From NCBI RefSeq assembly GCF_021533835.1, contig NZ_JAKFYQ010000002.1, forward strand, positions 1 to 64,000: DNA of 64,000 nucleotides, written 5' to 3'. Origin of the DNA: Synechococcus sp. Nb3U1 (lineage in GTDB: Bacteria > Cyanobacteriota > Cyanobacteriia > Thermostichales > Thermostichaceae). This document shows, one piece after another, positions 44,901 through 53,404 of the stretch. Under the pieces are notes generated by a model that saw only the letters and a list, made by a program, of their open reading frames with translations, searched no databases and was not told the origin of the DNA. The number at the start of each line of letters is the position of its first letter. The first letter of the stretch is position 1. A program made the translations under genes and the position numbers.

Positions 44901-46616
44901 CACGCCAAAACAGGCCCTCAGCCCCGCTTGCTGGGCCAGTTCCCCTCGACGGAACTCCGTGCTAGAGAGCTGCGTCACATCCTCATGCCAAACGGAGCGC
45001 CGTTCTAACCACATTTGGCCGGGTAGCCCCTCCCCCAACCCGAAACGATAGGCGGCACTGCCCCGATGAAACAACAGCAAGGTTTCGATGCGCTTGTACC
45101 AAGTTGCCCCCCGCACCAAATGCTCCCCTTGCGGGATCCAAGCCTCTCCCAGATCCCAGCCAGTGACTACACACACCTGCCGCAACATCACCTGCAGGGC
45201 GGACTGAAAATCGGCAGCTTCGCTGATTGCCTGGGTCAAACTTTGCAACAGTTGCAATTCTTGTTCAACCCGCTTGCGCTCGTGAATATCTTGCACCATT
45301 GAGAAGGTAAACTGCGGCTGGCCTGCTGCATCCCGCACCAAAGACACGGTGATATCCACCCAAAGGGGATCCCCTCCTTTGCGCACATAGCGTTTTTCGA
45401 TGCGAAAGGAATCTCGCTTGCCCTCCAGTAACTCCCGATTTAGGGTGACATCCTTTTCAAGATCTTCGGGATGAGTAAAGTCCATGAAGGTGAGCTGATT
45501 GAGCTCCTCTGAGGTATAGCCCAACATGGAAATATAGGCTTCGTTGTGGGCGAGCAAACGGCCCTGAGGGTCTGCCACGCCTATACCGATGGCCGCCTGC
45601 CGAAACATGGCCCGAAATAGGTTCTGGCTTTCTTGCAGGGCGGTGGTAGTTTCCTGCCGCTCTGCCTCCCATTGCCTCTGATTGTGGGAAAGTCGAGACT
45701 CGGCTTGTTGCCGCTCCAGGGTGAGAGCTAAGGAGGTGGCTGCTGCCCGTAACAGATGGATCTCCGCTTCTGACCAAAGGTAGGGCTGCTGGCAGTGATC
45801 AAAGCCGATTAACCCGAAAAATTGCTCTTCTACAAACAACGGCAGGAGCAAGATGGAGAGGATCCCCTGCGGTTCTAGAAAGTAGCGTTCGGCTTCTCCC
45901 AATTCACGAACCAACCCACAGATCGGTTCGCCAGCGGCCAGCTTGGGTAGCCAATGGGGAGCAAAAGCATCGTAGGGCAAGTTTTGCAGGAGAGGATTGT
46001 CGATTTGAGGCGGGATCCCAGCTTGGCACCATTCGGCTTTTTGGCTCAGCAGAAGGCGTTCTGGTTCCTGCGGATCCCTGTGGTTTTCAAAGATATAGAC
46101 GCGGCTGGCTCCACAGGCTCTGGCCAGGGGCTCCAGCATTACACTATAGATTTGCTGCTGGTTGGTGCTTTTGAGATTGAGCAATCGTTGTTGGATCTCC
46201 ACAAGGGTGGCCAGATACCGCTGCTGAGTGGAGGGTATTGTTTCTGATGGGATCCCGATATTGAGAGGATAGGAAGAGGTTGAAATGGGGCGGGCGGAGC
46301 CGATCCAGGCTTCGGACTGTGAATCCCAAGCTCCCTTCCAGTTGAGCGGTTGGTAGGATCCCTGTCGCTGCCGGAAACGAAGGGTTAGGGGGGGCAGTGG
46401 TTCCTGCCGGCGGCCCGTCTCTAACCAAGATTGAAAGATTGTTTGGTCGTCGGGATGCAGAAAATTGAGGCAGGATTGGCCCCTCAGTTCAGACAGCTCA
46501 TATCCCAAGCAAGACTTCCAATCAGCGCTCAGTTGCGCTAGACATCCATCGGATCCCAGTACATAAAACAGCTCTGGTTCAGGTAGGGAGCCCGTTGCAG
46601 GGGGAGACAAATCCAT
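41934..46616 (-). CDS. Giant multi-PAS/GAF hybrid histidine kinase with two receiver domains
   Basis: The 1560-residue protein has sensor domains in the order PAS, GAF, PAS, GAF, PAS, PAS, PAS, with the PAS-end signature DITERKK repeated between them. A HisKA domain follows with the phospho-accepting His in FVSTVSHELRTPLTSIRGAL, then a HATPase domain with N box MQVMNNLLSNAAKFSP and G boxes DRGPGIPEAF and GGTGLGLSISKAIVERFGG. Two receivers complete it, with Asp in MTLDLSLPDQDG and ILDLYLPDGSG. No membrane segment or obvious bilin-binding Cys is visible, so it is a cytosolic sensor of unknown signal. The ATG at 46616 is preferred over a TTG six codons upstream. It heads a tight operon with the M3-like protein and the adenine methylase. 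Confidence 0.9.
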   Translation of the reverse strand: MDLSPPATGSLPEPELFYVLGSDGCLAQLSADWKSCLGYELSELRGQSCLNFLHPDDQTIFQSWLETGRRQEPLPPLTLRFRQRQGSYQPLNWKGAWDSQSEAWIGSARPISTSSYPLNIGIPSETIPSTQQRYLATLVEIQQRLLNLKSTNQQQIYSVMLEPLARACGASRVYIFENHRDPQEPERLLLSQKAEWCQAGIPPQIDNPLLQNLPYDAFAPHWLPKLAAGEPICGLVRELGEAERYFLEPQGILSILLLPLFVEEQFFGLIGFDHCQQPYLWSEAEIHLLRAAATSLALTLERQQAESRLSHNQRQWEAERQETTTALQESQNLFRAMFRQAAIGIGVADPQGRLLAHNEAYISMLGYTSEELNQLTFMDFTHPEDLEKDVTLNRELLEGKRDSFRIEKRYVRKGGDPLWVDITVSLVRDAAGQPQFTFSMVQDIHERKRVEQELQLLQSLTQAISEAADFQSALQVMLRQVCVVTGWDLGEAWIPQGEHLVRGATWYKRIETLLLFHRGSAAYRFGLGEGLPGQMWLERRSVWHEDVTQLSSTEFRRGELAQQAGLRACFGVPILADEEVVAVLVFYLVRARPQEQRLVNLVKAAATQLGSIMQRKQAEEALRQAEEKYRSIYENSLEGIFQTTPAGNYLSANPALARIYGYDSPEELIRELTDIEHRLYVDPRRRHVFVQELETVGSISRFESQVYRKDGSIIWISENARAVRDPQGQILYYEGFVEDITERKKVEQALQESEIRYRSLFENTPIGVYRTTPEGKTILANPAIIRMMNCTSYEEMMAWNLEEESHYPPDFSRADFKRQLESAGEIRGLEIEYFRRDGSRITVRENARVVRDESGQVLYYEGTFEDITERKKAEQELQRSLSLLQATLDSTADGILAFDLKGQVLSYNQRFLDLWGLTYAELMSLSPSQRLRRMARRTRHPLRFLRRIRHHLRLQQEGYDLVELKDGRVFECYSKPRQLGETAVNPTQISGCVWSHRDITERKKVERLKNEFVSTVSHELRTPLTSIRGALGLIKGGASGELPPQVQSLVEIAFKNSERLVMLINDILDIEKIESGKMHFDIHPVELMALLQQAIEANRAYAAQFEVDLVLEPTLRSTTGIPLTAVQVNVDPNRLMQVMNNLLSNAAKFSPAGQTVRVWVEQVQEGIRVCVQDRGPGIPEAFRSRIFQKFAQADSSDTRQKGGTGLGLSISKAIVERFGGTIGFESNPAQEAREPTQQGTTFYFTLPGWQPRLASTSPEPADPEPADGVPILVCEDDPDIAMLLQLILKQGGFQVDIASTAADAKYLLQQRPYAAMTLDLSLPDQDGLSLVKDLQQMQGLGNLPIVVVSATAEQRRQAEWLKYSSELHEGSVPPAPPLAGLRPGKAEALSSVIAEHPAKLIAWLNKPINQGQLVAAVQQAAALEERSRPQILHVEDDPDILQVVAQILQNTAELAHAHSLEEARQLLQTRQFQLVILDLYLPDGSGLELLPLLRSVSTTPVVVFSAQDIGSDILEDGIQATLVKARTSNQEFLNTIRALVGGETARRSTHPMGYPPSGGG

Positions 46617-46722
46617 GAAGGTCGGCAACCACAAGACTTTTCATGATTGTGACACTCTCTTTTCAAGAATGCAGCTTTGACGCCTTCGCCGGGATTTTTT
46701 TAGGAGCTTCTGCCAGGATGAG

Positions 46723-48306
46723 TTGAGATCCTCTCCTCTGGAGACAAGCTCTTTGTTTGCCCAAGTCACTGCCGCTGCCCTCCTAGGACTCAAAGCCGTG
46801 CAGGTCACGGTGGAGGTAGATGTTGGCGGAGGGTTGCCCCAGATCACGCTGGTCGGTCTGCCGGATGCGGCGGTGACGGAAGCCAAAGAAAGGGTACGGG
46901 CGGCGATTAAAAACTCTGGCTTTGCCCTGCCCCAGCGGCGGATCATCATCAACTTGGCCCCTGCCGATCTGCGTAAAGAAGGCCCCAGCTTTGACCTGCC
47001 GATTGCCCTCGGGATCCTGGCCGCCTCTGGAGTGATCGATCCGGGATCCCTAAAAGAAACTCTAGTGATCGGAGAATTGGCCCTGGATGGAACTTTACGG
47101 CCTGTGGCAGGAGTCTTGCCGATTGCCGCCAGTGCGGCCGCCGAGATGGGGATCCGGCAGTTGGTGGTACCCCAAGAGAACGGCCTGGAAGGAGCAGTGG
47201 TGTCAGGGATCCAGGTGTATGGGTTGCCTTCTTTGCCGGCGGTGGTGAATTGGCTCCAACATCCCCAGTCGGTCAAGCCAGTAGAGATCCAACCGGAACA
47301 GGTGCAGCGGGCAACTTTGGGATCCCCGCTGGATTTGGCGGATGTGAAAGGGCAGGAGCACGCCCGACGGGCCCTAGAAGTGGCGGCAGCCGGTGGGCAC
47401 AATATGTTGCTGGTGGGCAGCCCCGGAGCCGGCAAAACCATGTTGGCACGGCGCTTGCCCGGGATCCTACCAGCCTTACAGTGGGAGGAAGTTTTAGAAA
47501 TTACCCGTATTTACTCCGCAGCCGGCCTACTGCGGCAAAATCTACACCTGGGCGGACAAACCACCCTGATCACCCAGCGCCCCTTTCGTGCTCCTCATCA
47601 CTCGGCTTCTTCTGTGGCCCTGGTGGGCGGGGGATCCTATCCTAGGCCAGGGGAGATCTCACTGGCTCATCGCGGCATTTTGTACCTGGATGAACTGACG
47701 GAGTTTCGCCGGGAGGTGCTAGAGGTGTTGCGCCAACCGCTCGAAGATGGCAAAGTCACCATTTCCCGGGCCCGCGTTTCGCTGGAGTTTCCCGCTCAAA
47801 CCACGCTGGTGGCCTCGACCAATCCCTGTCCCTGCGGCTTCTATGGAGATCCGGTCAAACCTTGTAGCTGTACCCCGCAACAACGGGAACGCTACTGGTC
47901 AAAGCTCTCTGGCCCACTACTGGATCGCATCGATCTGCAGGTACGGGTGAACCGCCTCAAGCCGGAAGAGATCCTACAGGCGCAAACGGGGGAACCTTCA
48001 CAGTCGGTGCGGGAACGAGTGGAACAAGCACGGCAGCGGCAACGGCAGCGCTTTCAAACAGAGCCAGGGCTGCATTGCAATGCCCAGATGCAATCTCGCC
48101 ATTTGCGGCAGTGGTGTCAGCTGTCGGATCCCTGTCAGAGCTTGCTGGAGGGAGCAATTCGCAAGTTGGGGTTGTCTGCCCGGGGCAGTGACCGCATTCT
48201 GAAAGTGGCCCGCACCATTGCCGATCTGGCTGCAGCCGAAGCGATTGCCCCTGCCCACATTGCGGAAGCGATTCAATACCGCAACCTGGATCGCGCTCAG
48301 CCCTGA
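46723..48306 (+). CDS. comM: ComM/YifB-family Mg-chelatase-like AAA+ ATPase
   Basis: The 527-residue protein has an N-terminal Lon-protease-like domain (about 15-175; GLPQITLVGLPDAAVTEAKE), an AAA+ Mg-chelatase domain (about 200-400) with Walker A VGSPGAGKTMLARRLPGI and Walker B GILYLDELTEFRREVLEVLR, and a C-terminal helical domain with a four-Cys-like element near NPCPCGFYGDPVKPCSC. In naturally competent bacteria ComM is a hexameric helicase that drives branch migration during transformation. The start is a TTG at 46723 preceded by AGGATGAG; no in-frame ATG fits. The long antisense frame over its first half is not a gene. Confidence 0.92.
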   Translation: MRSSPLETSSLFAQVTAAALLGLKAVQVTVEVDVGGGLPQITLVGLPDAAVTEAKERVRAAIKNSGFALPQRRIIINLAPADLRKEGPSFDLPIALGILAASGVIDPGSLKETLVIGELALDGTLRPVAGVLPIAASAAAEMGIRQLVVPQENGLEGAVVSGIQVYGLPSLPAVVNWLQHPQSVKPVEIQPEQVQRATLGSPLDLADVKGQEHARRALEVAAAGGHNMLLVGSPGAGKTMLARRLPGILPALQWEEVLEITRIYSAAGLLRQNLHLGGQTTLITQRPFRAPHHSASSVALVGGGSYPRPGEISLAHRGILYLDELTEFRREVLEVLRQPLEDGKVTISRARVSLEFPAQTTLVASTNPCPCGFYGDPVKPCSCTPQQRERYWSKLSGPLLDRIDLQVRVNRLKPEEILQAQTGEPSQSVRERVEQARQRQRQRFQTEPGLHCNAQMQSRHLRQWCQLSDPCQSLLEGAIRKLGLSARGSDRILKVARTIADLAAAEAIAPAHIAEAIQYRNLDRAQP

Positions 48307-48427
48307 ACCCATCGGGGATCCCAGGCAATCGTAATCATTCTCAATCCCCGCAGCGCCTGAGATATACTGCCGACAGCCGAGTGCGTCAGCGAATTCCATA
48401 ATCACACCCACTGATTCAGGTGTAGAG

Positions 48428-49981
48428 ATGAACGTCCTGCTCTTCTCGCCGATTTTTCCGAAAACCTTCTGGTCGTTTGAGCGAGTGCTGAAGTTGGTGG
48501 GTCGGCAGGTGCTCTTACCCCCTTTGGGTTTGATCACGGTGGCTGCCCTGTTACCGCAGGAGTGGCAGTTCCGCTTGGTAGATCGCAACGTGTCGCCGGG
48601 TACGGAGGCGGATTGGCAGTGGGCCGATCTGGTGATCATCTCCGCCATGATGGTGCAAAAGGAAGATTTTCTGCACCTGATTCGGGAAAGCCAGCGCCGC
48701 GGCAAAAAGGTGGCGGTGGGGGGGCCCTATCCCACGTCCATTCCTCAGGATGCTCTGGATGCCGGGGCCGATTATCTGGTTCTCGATGAAGGGGAGCTGA
48801 CGATCCCGATGTTTCTGGAGGCTCTGGCCCAAGGGGATCCCTGTGGCATTTACCGCAGCCCGGAAAAACCGGATGTCACCCAAACGCCGATCCCCCGCTA
48901 CGACCTGTTGCAGCTGAGTGCCTACGATTCCATGTCGGTGCAGTTTTCCCGGGGCTGCCCGTTTCAGTGTGAATTCTGCGACATTATCGTGCTGTATGGC
49001 CGTAAACCGCGCACCAAAACCCCGGCGCAACTGTTGGCAGAGCTGCAAACCCTCTACGACTTGGGCTGGAACCGCTCGGTGTTTGTGGTGGATGACAACT
49101 TCATCGGCAACCAACGGCAGGTGAAGCGGCTGTTGCGGGAGTTGATCCCTTGGATGCAGGCGCGGGGCTACCCCTTTTCCTTTATCACGGAAGCTTCGGT
49201 TAACCTGGCGGAGGATGAGGAATTGATGGAGCTGATGGTGGAAGCCGGATTCAATTCGGTGTTTTTGGGCATCGAAACCCCCGATGAAGAGAGCCTAACC
49301 CTGACGCAAAAGTTTCAAAACAACCGCAAACCGCTGGTGGAGTCCTGTCGGTGCATCACGCGGATGGGGCTACGGGTTTTGGCGGGGTTCATTATCGGCT
49401 TCGATGGAGAAAAGCCCGGTGCCGGTGAACGGATTGTCCGTTTTGTAGAAGAAACCGGGATCCCCGATGCCATGTTTAGTATGTTGCAAGCTTTGCCCGG
49501 TACGGCCCTCTGGTCTCGGCTAGAAAAAGAAGGGCGGCTGCGCAGCGAAGGCACTGGCATGAACCAGAGCACTCTGATGAATTTTGAGCCGACCCGACCG
49601 CTGGAACAGATCGCCGAAGAATACATGCAAGCCTTTTGGGATTTGTATGAGCCGGCTCTATTTCTGAAACGCTGCTACCGCTATGCTCTCGAGCTGGGAT
49701 CCCCGAAAGGAAAACGTCCTTTCAAATTGCCCAAATGGCCAGAAGTGCAGGGGTTGGTGCGAGTCGCCTGGCTACAAGGGATCCAGCGGGCAGAAACACG
49801 GGCGCTGTTTTGGCGGCAGCTGTGGGATCTGTGGCGAAAAAATCCGGCGGGATTGGTGCCCTACCTAACGGTGTGTGCCCATGGGGAGCATTTCTTCGAG
49901 TTTCGCCAGGAGGTACGCCAGCAAATTGAGAGCCAGTTGGCCCAAATTTCCTCTGTACCTCAACCCCTACCGGTTGCTTAA
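48428..49981 (+). CDS. B12-binding radical SAM protein
   Basis: The 517-residue protein has an N-terminal cobalamin-binding domain (about 1-150; LPPLGLITVAALLP, GGPYPTSIPQDALDAGADYL), a radical SAM core (about 170-390) with 4Fe-4S motif GCPFQCEFC, and a C-terminal DUF4070-type extension. The N-terminus NVLLFSPIFPKTFWSFERVL resembles the class that includes hopanoid C-2 methylase HpnP, so methylation of an unactivated carbon is a reasonable guess, but many uncharacterised relatives exist. It overlaps the convergent pheA by 4 bases. Confidence 0.85.
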   Translation: MNVLLFSPIFPKTFWSFERVLKLVGRQVLLPPLGLITVAALLPQEWQFRLVDRNVSPGTEADWQWADLVIISAMMVQKEDFLHLIRESQRRGKKVAVGGPYPTSIPQDALDAGADYLVLDEGELTIPMFLEALAQGDPCGIYRSPEKPDVTQTPIPRYDLLQLSAYDSMSVQFSRGCPFQCEFCDIIVLYGRKPRTKTPAQLLAELQTLYDLGWNRSVFVVDDNFIGNQRQVKRLLRELIPWMQARGYPFSFITEASVNLAEDEELMELMVEAGFNSVFLGIETPDEESLTLTQKFQNNRKPLVESCRCITRMGLRVLAGFIIGFDGEKPGAGERIVRFVEETGIPDAMFSMLQALPGTALWSRLEKEGRLRSEGTGMNQSTLMNFEPTRPLEQIAEEYMQAFWDLYEPALFLKRCYRYALELGSPKGKRPFKLPKWPEVQGLVRVAWLQGIQRAETRALFWRQLWDLWRKNPAGLVPYLTVCAHGEHFFEFRQEVRQQIESQLAQISSVPQPLPVA

Positions 49982-50904
49982 TGGGTGGTCTTTTTGGCCA
50001 AAGCAATGCCCCCCTGCCTGGAGAGGTCATGCACCGGGTAGCTGCCCAACAGTTTCAAGGTTTCTGCAATAGACTCAAGCGCGGCGATCACCTCTGGGTT
50101 GAGATAGGGTTGCCCAGCAGTATTTTCCAAATCCACGAAAAACACATAAGTCCCCGCCGATTTTTTGGTTGGTCGAGATTCAATGCGCGACATATTCAAC
50201 CCCCGCTCCGCAAACACCTGTAACGGTTTCAGCAGCGCTCCGGGCACATTTTGCGGCAGACTGAAGGCCAAGGAGGTATGGGAGCCCCCGGGAGAAGCGG
50301 TGCAGGAACCCGAAACGGAATGGGTTCGGCCAATCACCCAGAAACGGGTGCAATTATCCGGGTAGTCGTTGATCGGGCAGGCCAGGATCGGCAGTTGGTA
50401 GAGGCTGGCGGCCCGTTCTGAGGCAATTACCGCAGCCGTCGATTGCGTTTGCACCCGATCCAATTCCTCGGTGGTAGAGCGGGTCGGGATCCAAGTGGCC
50501 TGGGGCAGATGGGATCCCAGCCAAACCTGACATTGGGCTAGGGCTTGCGGATGGGAATACACCTGCTCAATCTGCTCCAGCCGGGAGGCACGCCCGATCA
50601 GGGCATGGCGAATCGGCAGAATCAGCGCCTGCTGGATCCCCAACCCCTCCAATTGCCACAAGGCATCCACAGTCATGGAGACCCCCCCTTCCACAGAGTT
50701 TTCCACCGGCACCACCGCCCATTCCTGCTGACCGGCAGCCACGGCTTCCAAGCAAGCGCTAATTGTTGGGTAGGCCACCAAGGGATGGGATCCCTGGCTG
50801 TGCAGATGGGGTTGTTCCGGACAAGCTAAAAGGGCCGCCAACTCCGTATAGGTTCCGGCAGGGCCTAGGAAGGCTATCGGGGCAGGCGAAGATATCAAGG
50901 CCAT
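49978..50904 (-). CDS. pheA: Prephenate dehydratase
   Basis: PheA converts prephenate to phenylpyruvate in phenylalanine synthesis. The 308-residue monofunctional enzyme (no chorismate mutase domain) has a catalytic domain (about 8-195) with IAFLGPAGTYTELAALL, PVENSVEGGVSMTVDAL and NDYPDNCTRFWVIG, and an ACT regulatory domain (about 215-300) with GALLKPLQVFAERGLNMSRI and ESRPTKKSAGTYVFFVD, which normally binds phenylalanine for feedback control. It starts 4 bases after the comFB-family gene on the same strand, so the two are one transcript. Confidence 0.95.
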   Translation of the reverse strand: MALISSPAPIAFLGPAGTYTELAALLACPEQPHLHSQGSHPLVAYPTISACLEAVAAGQQEWAVVPVENSVEGGVSMTVDALWQLEGLGIQQALILPIRHALIGRASRLEQIEQVYSHPQALAQCQVWLGSHLPQATWIPTRSTTEELDRVQTQSTAAVIASERAASLYQLPILACPINDYPDNCTRFWVIGRTHSVSGSCTASPGGSHTSLAFSLPQNVPGALLKPLQVFAERGLNMSRIESRPTKKSAGTYVFFVDLENTAGQPYLNPEVIAALESIAETLKLLGSYPVHDLSRQGGIALAKKTTH

Positions 50905-50908
50905 TCGA

Positions 50909-51274
50909 TCAATCGCTGCTGGAGGCCAGCTCTAACTCTACCGCCTCCAGGTGTCGCAGCAGCAAAGGGCACTCAGGTTCTGGGCAACGGGGAGCCGCCG
51001 CCACGGCTTCCATGGCTTTCACCACCTCCAACCGAATCAGCGTTTGTAGGTCTTGATCCGCTTGGATGGCTTCTAGGGTGTAAAGGGAACCGTGAAGACT
51101 GGTGGCATAGCGGGGCTTGAGATTGTTCAAGGCCAAAGCAGCAGCATCGGTACAAAATTTTTCGCAGATGCAGTAGCGTTGCTGACTTTCCATCAACGAG
51201 ATTTCATTCACCATCTCCAGAACAGCCCGCTCCATCTGATTTTCTAGGCCATTTAGAGATTTATGAGCCTCCAT
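50909..51274 (-). CDS. comFB: ComFB-family protein
   Basis: The 121-residue helical protein matches the ComFB fold: LENQMERAVLEMVNEISLM, CICEKFCTDAAALALNNLKP and RYATSLHGSLYTLEA, with the typical cysteines near the middle (CICEKFC) and two more near the C-terminus. Cyanobacterial ComFB proteins have been linked to cyclic dinucleotide binding and competence or motility control. GGGAGG precedes the ATG by about 5 bases. Its tight linkage to pheA is not expected from either function. Confidence 0.8.
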   Translation of the reverse strand: MEAHKSLNGLENQMERAVLEMVNEISLMESQQRYCICEKFCTDAAALALNNLKPRYATSLHGSLYTLEAIQADQDLQTLIRLEVVKAMEAVAAAPRCPEPECPLLLRHLEAVELELASSSD

Positions 51275-51407
51275 CGCTGCCTCCCAACATGAACTGAACC
51301 GTCAATTCCACCCAACCTTAGACCACTGTTGTAGACAGATTAGCCTTGATGCTGTGCCATTACCACTGAGCAGGTCAAGTTATTGCGGGAAACATCCTCC
51401 CCGGCCT

Positions 51408-51803
51408 CTAGGAGAACAAAGACTCCAATTGAGCCAAAGCCTTTTTGACTTTGACCTGGGCCGCTTCCACCTCGGGTTGATCGTAGCCTTTAGCGGCAAA
51501 ATCCAATTTTTCCAGGCTTTGGCCCAGTTCCTTGGTCAGGCGAATGACCTCTTGCTTTTGTTCTTTCGGCAAGGTGACCGCCAGTCCTGTCAAGTTTTTA
51601 CGGGTCAATCCCATCGGCCCACGAATGTAGGAGCGGATCTCCAGCCAATCTTCCGAATCCACCAGGCCTTGAAGTTGGGTGACTTGTTGTTCCAGCTCCT
51701 GAACTTGAGGGGGCAAATTGGCCGCCTGCACCGGGGATCCCAGCCAAAGCCCCAAAGTCAACAGCCCCACCAGCAGCCAACTGCGCCAACACTTGATCAT
51801 CAT
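51408..51803 (-). CDS. psbQ: Photosystem II protein CyanoQ (PsbQ family)
   Basis: The 131-residue protein has a signal peptide (about 1-27; LLVGLLTLGLWLGSPVQA) and a four-helix PsbQ domain (NLPPQVQELEQQVTQLQGLV, RSYIRGPMGLTRKNLTGLA, and a Lys-rich terminal helix KVKKALAQLESLFS). CyanoQ stabilises photosystem II on the lumenal side. Most cyanobacterial CyanoQ proteins I know of are lipoproteins; here the cleavage region is AQA-like without a lipobox cysteine, so the protein may be soluble. Two ATGs lie in tandem; GGAGG is better spaced for the second (51800). Confidence 0.82.
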   Translation of the reverse strand: MMIKCWRSWLLVGLLTLGLWLGSPVQAANLPPQVQELEQQVTQLQGLVDSEDWLEIRSYIRGPMGLTRKNLTGLAVTLPKEQKQEVIRLTKELGQSLEKLDFAAKGYDQPEVEAAQVKVKKALAQLESLFS

Positions 51804-52029
51804 GCACCTCCAATCACTTCATTTTTCTTAGCAATAGTTTACCTGCCTGGGGAAATGTTGCGGCAGCTCAGATGGGCCAATTCAGACTGTTGCCCGATTT
51901 GCTCCTAGAGCTAGCCGCCGGGAGAAAATAGGGTTAACCGCAAAAACAGAATGGGCCGGAGCAGTGAAGCCCGCTGGGTGAGGGAATGGGCTAGGCTAGA
52001 GAATGTAAAAGAATGTAACTGGCACTTTC
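51804..52029. promoter_or_regulatory. Divergent promoter region of psbQ and the ArsA-type gene
   Basis: 226 bases separate the two divergent starts. Promoters for both genes should be here. I could not assign specific elements by eye, and I see no other feature. Confidence 0.3.
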
Positions 52030-53208
52030 ATGCAACGCATCATCCTCATGACCGGTAAGGGTGGAGTCGGCAAAACCTCGATGGCGGCGGCGACCGGCTG
52101 GCGTTGTGCCGAGATTGGCCTGAAAACTTTGGTGCTGAGTACGGATCCAGCCCACTCGTTGGCGGATAGCTTTGATCAACCCTTGGGTCATGATCCCATC
52201 GAGGTGAAACCCAACCTGTGGGGCGCGGAGTTGGATGCCCTCAACGAATTGGAGCTGAATTGGGGATCCGTCAAAACCTATATCACCCAAGTGTTGCAGG
52301 CGCGGGGACTGGATGGGGTACAGGCGCAGGAGTTGGCAATTTTGCCGGGGATGGATGAGATTTTTTCCCTGGTGCGGGTGAACCGCCACTACGACGAGGA
52401 TGATTTTGATGTGTTGATCATCGACTCAGCTCCCACCGGAACCGCTCTGCGGTTGCTCAGCCTGCCGGATGTATCCGGTTGGTATATGCGCAAGTTCTAC
52501 AAACCCCTACAGGGTCTGGCCCAGATGCTGCGCCCGATTGCCGAGCCGATTGTCAAGGGTTTGACCGGGATCCCTCTGCCCAATAACCAGGTGCTGGATG
52601 CCCCCTATGAGTTTTACGAGAAAATTGAGCGGCTGGAGCGGATCCTCACCGACAATCGCATCACGTCGGTACGGCTGGTCACCAACCCGGAAAAGATGGT
52701 GATCAAGGAATCTTTGCGGGCCCATGCCTACTTGAGCCTGTACGGGGTGGCCACCGATCTGGTGGTGGCCAATCGCATTTTGCCGGATACGGTGGTGGAT
52801 CCCTACTTTGAGACTTGGAAGGCTTCTCAGCAAAAATATCGCCAGGAAATTCACGAGAACTTCGCCCCTCTACCTGTGTTTGAGATCCCGCTGTACTCAG
52901 AGGAGTTGGTGGGCTGGGAAGCCTTGGCCCGCTTGAAAAAAGACCTCTGGGGGGATCGCAACCCGGCAGAAGTGCTCTATGCCGAGCAGACCATGAATGT
53001 GGTCACGGACAACGGCCAATATCGCCTGGATTTGTACTTGCCCGGGATCCCGAAAGAGCAGGTGGAACTGAGCAAAACCGGGGATGAGCTGAATATCCGC
53101 ATCGGCAATCACCGCCGCAACCTAGTGCTGCCCCAGACCCTGGCGGCCATGAACCCAGCCCGCGCCAAAATGGAAGAAGACTACCTGCGCATTCACTTTG
53201 CCGCTTGA
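52030..53208 (+). CDS. ArsA/GET3-family ATPase with HSP20-like C-terminal domain
   Basis: The 392-residue protein has a deviant P-loop [18 protein letters not shown], switch [15 protein letters not shown] and switch [19 protein letters not shown] of the ArsA/GET3/TRC40 family. The last 85 residues (about 308-392) form an alpha-crystallin/HSP20-like domain ([29 protein letters not shown]), a known cyanobacterial and chloroplast fusion. The arsenite-binding cysteines of ArsA are not apparent, so a chaperone-like role for membrane proteins is likelier than arsenic export. It has a single ATPase half, consistent with homodimers. Confidence 0.88.
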   Translation: MQRIILMTGKGGVGKTSMAAATGWRCAEIGLKTLVLSTDPAHSLADSFDQPLGHDPIEVKPNLWGAELDALNELELNWGSVKTYITQVLQARGLDGVQAQELAILPGMDEIFSLVRVNRHYDEDDFDVLIIDSAPTGTALRLLSLPDVSGWYMRKFYKPLQGLAQMLRPIAEPIVKGLTGIPLPNNQVLDAPYEFYEKIERLERILTDNRITSVRLVTNPEKMVIKESLRAHAYLSLYGVATDLVVANRILPDTVVDPYFETWKASQQKYRQEIHENFAPLPVFEIPLYSEELVGWEALARLKKDLWGDRNPAEVLYAEQTMNVVTDNGQYRLDLYLPGIPKEQVELSKTGDELNIRIGNHRRNLVLPQTLAAMNPARAKMEEDYLRIHFAA

Positions 53209-53404
53209 AGATTGCTCTTCTCAACCGACTCAGAAGGAGCCGAACAGGCTCATTTTGGACAAGAATTGGTCAAGAATTTGGTCAAGGCTGTGTTGATCCA
53301 GGGTGTTGATCCAGAGAGAACCCAAAAGGGCTTGGCTGCGGGAAGTCTTAGCAAGAAGCTCCTGGATGGGTGGGTTTCAGGGCAGAACTGTAGGACAGAA
53401 TTGA

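Noticed and set aside
46641-47441. A 266-codon minus-strand frame opposite the start of comM
   Set aside because: The plus-strand ComM protein is unmistakable with Lon-like domain and Walker motifs; the antisense frame has a biased Arg/Ser/Pro composition and is a shadow.
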